A stretch of 64,000 nt of DNA from Herpetosiphon giganteus. GTDB lineage: Bacteria > Chloroflexota > Chloroflexia > Chloroflexales > Herpetosiphonaceae. Every line of letters starts with the position of its first letter. The first letter of the stretch is position 1. The position numbers and the translations under genes are program-made. The stretch is from the NCBI RefSeq assembly GCF_016907925.1, contig NZ_JAFBCZ010000020.1:1-64000 (forward strand), in the 5' to 3' direction. Positions 62,059-64,000 of this stretch are shown in pieces. Below the pieces are notes generated by a model that saw only the letters and a program-made list of their open reading frames with translations, searched no databases and had not been told where the DNA came from.

Positions 62059-64000
62059 ATGACCCAGCATCTTTGGCAGGTTGAATGGCTTCAGCAACTG
62101 TTGCAACAACCACATACGGCCCTCAATCAGCCAGCAATTCAACAGCTTGTAAGCGCCAAGGGCGGCCTAAATTCCTTTCTCCAAGCGCTTTGCCAACAAG
62201 CCTTACAGCCAGATCAACAGCGCTTGCTGCAATTGATTGTGGCCGAACCCCAACGTAGTATTGCCTATTACGCCGATAGTTTGGGCATTCACAGCACCAC
62301 CTATCATCGCCATTTCAAAAAGTTATGTCAACAATTAACTACTCGCTTGAATGATGGGATTGCTGAGAGCCAACCAAGCGCCACCTTCAGCCTGCCAATT
62401 CCCCCAACCAGCTGTTTGGGCCGCAATAGCGAACAGCAAACGGTTAACCGGCTGTTGTCCAAGGGTCAACGCTTGATCAGCATTCTGGGCTTTGGCGGAG
62501 TTGGCAAAACCCGCTTGGCGCTTGCCATTGCTGAAGAACAGCAGGCCAACTATCGCGATGGCGTGTGTTTTTGTGGGCTAGCCAGCATCAGCCAACCGCA
62601 ATTGGTTTTGGCCACAATTGCCGAGGCCTTGGGCGTAGCGATTGGCCCACAACAAACTGCCGAAAAAGCGCTCCAGCAGTTTTTGGCAAGCCGTCACTTG
62701 TTGCTGATTTTGGATAATGTTGAGCATGTAGTTGAAGGCGTGACCGCAATTGGCCAGTTGTTGCGCGCAGCAGCCCAGTTGCAAATTGTGGCCACCAGCC
62801 GCGTGCCGCTCAATTTGTATGGCGAATATATGCTGCAACTTCAGCCCTTGGCCGTACCAACCAAACCAATCGCAAGCGAAGATTTGGCTGAAACGCCAGC
62901 GATTGCGCTATTTCTGGAGCGTGCCCAGAGCCATGCTGCCGCACTGCAACCAGATGCAGCAACCCTTGAAGCGATTCGCCAAATTTGCAGCCAACTTGAG
63001 GGCCTGCCCTTGGCGCTCGAATTAGCTGCTGCCCATACCCGCGTGCTCTCGCCGCAACGCTTGGCCCAACAATTAACCAACCATGTGCTTGGGCTAAAAA
63101 CCAGCATTCGCGATTTGCCCGAACGCCAACGCAGCCTGCGCAACCTCATTAGTTGGAGCCTCGATCTGCTTGAGCCAAGCCAGCAACAAGCGCTGCATGC
63201 TTTGGCAATTTGGCCCGCTGGTTGGACGATCAGCAGTGCCAGCTTTGCGCTTAATCTGGCAGAAACAGACCCTGCGCTGTATGAGATTTTGGGTAATTTG
63301 GTTGATCATCATTTGATTATGCAAGTGCCGCAGACTGAGCGCTGGGTGTTGCACCCATTTGTACGCGATTATGTGCTCGAACAATTAGCAAGCGACCAAC
63401 AGCAACAGTTGGCGCAGCAGCATTTAGCTTGGGCCAGCCAACTCAGCGAGGCCTTTAATCAACATTTTGCTAGCGATCAACAACATTGGCTCGATCTCTT
63501 TGAAGCCGAGCACGATAATTTGCGCGCGGCACTTGCCTGGGCCAGCAGCAATCAGTATCCAATTGCAGCATTAAATATTGCGGTCAATAGCTGGCGCTTT
63601 TGGTGGGCACGCAACTATTTCCACGAAGGCCAACAATGGCTTGATCAAGCTCTCGCCCAAGCCACTAGCCAAGCCCAAACGCTTGAGCCAACCCTGCATT
63701 CGCGAGCATTAAACGCCTGTGGCGCAATGGCCTGGAGTCGTGGCGATATTGCTGCGGCCCAAGCCAGCTTTAGCCAAAGCCTTGCGCTCTACGATGCCAA
63801 CAATAACCCCATTGGCGCAGCCATGGTGCGCAACAACTTAGCACTCGTGGCGATCAAACAACAAGCCTATAGCCAAGCCGAAGCCTTATTTGAATTAAAT
63901 GCCGCCGTCTTTGGCCCCAATCCAGAGCAAGCTGCCAACTATGCAGCAACCTTGAGCAACTTATCGATGCTAGCTCGCTATCGGGGCGATTTGCAACGGG
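62059..64000 (+). CDS. STAND (NB-ARC) ATPase with N-terminal HTH, partial
   Basis: At least 647 residues, running off the window. GAGGAG lies 8 bases before the ATG. The N-terminal 100 residues contain an HTH-like motif IAYYADSLGIHSTTYHRHFKKL. It is closely similar in pattern to the STAND protein at 21745-24261 (Y--LL-IH--T-HRH-K-L). Walker A is at 144-151 (GFGGVGKT), Walker B has Asp219 (LLLILDNVEHVVEG), sensor 1 is VATSRVPL, and EGLPLALELAAA is the GxP motif. The C-terminal half is TPR-like (DIAAAQASFSQSLALYDANN). Composition is normal for the window, unlike the other copy. Function is unknown. Confidence 0.88.
   Translation, partial: MTQHLWQVEWLQQLLQQPHTALNQPAIQQLVSAKGGLNSFLQALCQQALQPDQQRLLQLIVAEPQRSIAYYADSLGIHSTTYHRHFKKLCQQLTTRLNDGIAESQPSATFSLPIPPTSCLGRNSEQQTVNRLLSKGQRLISILGFGGVGKTRLALAIAEEQQANYRDGVCFCGLASISQPQLVLATIAEALGVAIGPQQTAEKALQQFLASRHLLLILDNVEHVVEGVTAIGQLLRAAAQLQIVATSRVPLNLYGEYMLQLQPLAVPTKPIASEDLAETPAIALFLERAQSHAAALQPDAATLEAIRQICSQLEGLPLALELAAAHTRVLSPQRLAQQLTNHVLGLKTSIRDLPERQRSLRNLISWSLDLLEPSQQQALHALAIWPAGWTISSASFALNLAETDPALYEILGNLVDHHLIMQVPQTERWVLHPFVRDYVLEQLASDQQQQLAQQHLAWASQLSEAFNQHFASDQQHWLDLFEAEHDNLRAALAWASSNQYPIAALNIAVNSWRFWWARNYFHEGQQWLDQALAQATSQAQTLEPTLHSRALNACGAMAWSRGDIAAAQASFSQSLALYDANNNPIGAAMVRNNLALVAIKQQAYSQAEALFELNAAVFGPNPEQAANYAATLSNLSMLARYRGDLQR

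Overview
The window looks like chromosomal DNA of a Chloroflexota bacterium, most likely Herpetosiphon or a close relative. The reasons are moderate G+C, large secreted proteins with Thr/Pro linkers ending in a Y-x-[IL]-Y-x-P tail, an HPr-enzyme I fusion, many STAND-type ATPases, and an assimilatory-type nitrate reductase cluster with Rieske and DUF6755 partners. The genus is inferred; no rRNA is present. I call 48 protein genes, two tRNA genes (Arg-TCT and His-GTG), several strong terminators and a set of dispersed intergenic repeats.

Layout. 1-5.8 kb: glycogen synthase with a short C-terminus, a repeat-filled gap, a DUF892 ferritin-like protein, a secreted beta-propeller-like protein, a DUF2809 membrane protein and a small EF-G-domain-IV-like protein. 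5.9-8.6 kb: tRNA-Arg, then a lipoprotein and an orphan SAVED-domain protein (a CBASS-type sensor fold) in one operon. 8.8-16.6 kb: tRNA-His with a textbook promoter, then a complete mannitol-type PTS operon (IIC, IIB, IIA, HPr-EI, an unusual double-Rossmann dehydrogenase) behind a PRD activator gene. Its two promoters share a 67-bp cis element. 16.8-26.6 kb: a hypothetical protein, a repeat cluster, and an ebo cluster (eboD, small ORF, eboB, eboE, eboC, eboF) split by an opposite-strand, A+T-rich STAND ATPase gene. 26.6-29.6 kb: yggS, pgeF and two phasin-type proteins. 30.1-45.5 kb: a two-component system divergent from a 13.1-kb gene for a 4,366-residue surface protein, with a symmetric set of operator-like sites between them. 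45.7-54.7 kb: DinB, then a nitrate uptake/reduction operon (narK, DUF6755, Rieske, ferredoxin, molybdopterin subunit, membrane subunit, DUF1858/DUF2249) divergent from a heme-copper-oxidase-like membrane protein. 54.9-64 kb: two small proteins (one with tandem perfect palindromes upstream), a PadR/HAAS pair, a GT87-like membrane protein, a Nudix hydrolase, two Fe-S assembly factors, a secreted lipase, and the 5' part of a second STAND ATPase that runs off the window.

How the parts work together. The PTS operon carries its whole phosphorelay (PEP to EI to HPr to IIA to IIB) plus a likely polyol-phosphate dehydrogenase, and its activator gene has a matching promoter element. The nitrate genes form one minus-strand operon coupling nitrate import to reduction through several Fe-S carriers. 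The ebo genes are associated in other bacteria with making or exporting a small metabolite. The most interesting items are the SAVED-lipoprotein pair, the interrupted ebo operon with its STAND gene, the duplicated PTS control element, the two-component operator array, and the giant LamG/TSP3 protein with a membrane block in its middle.
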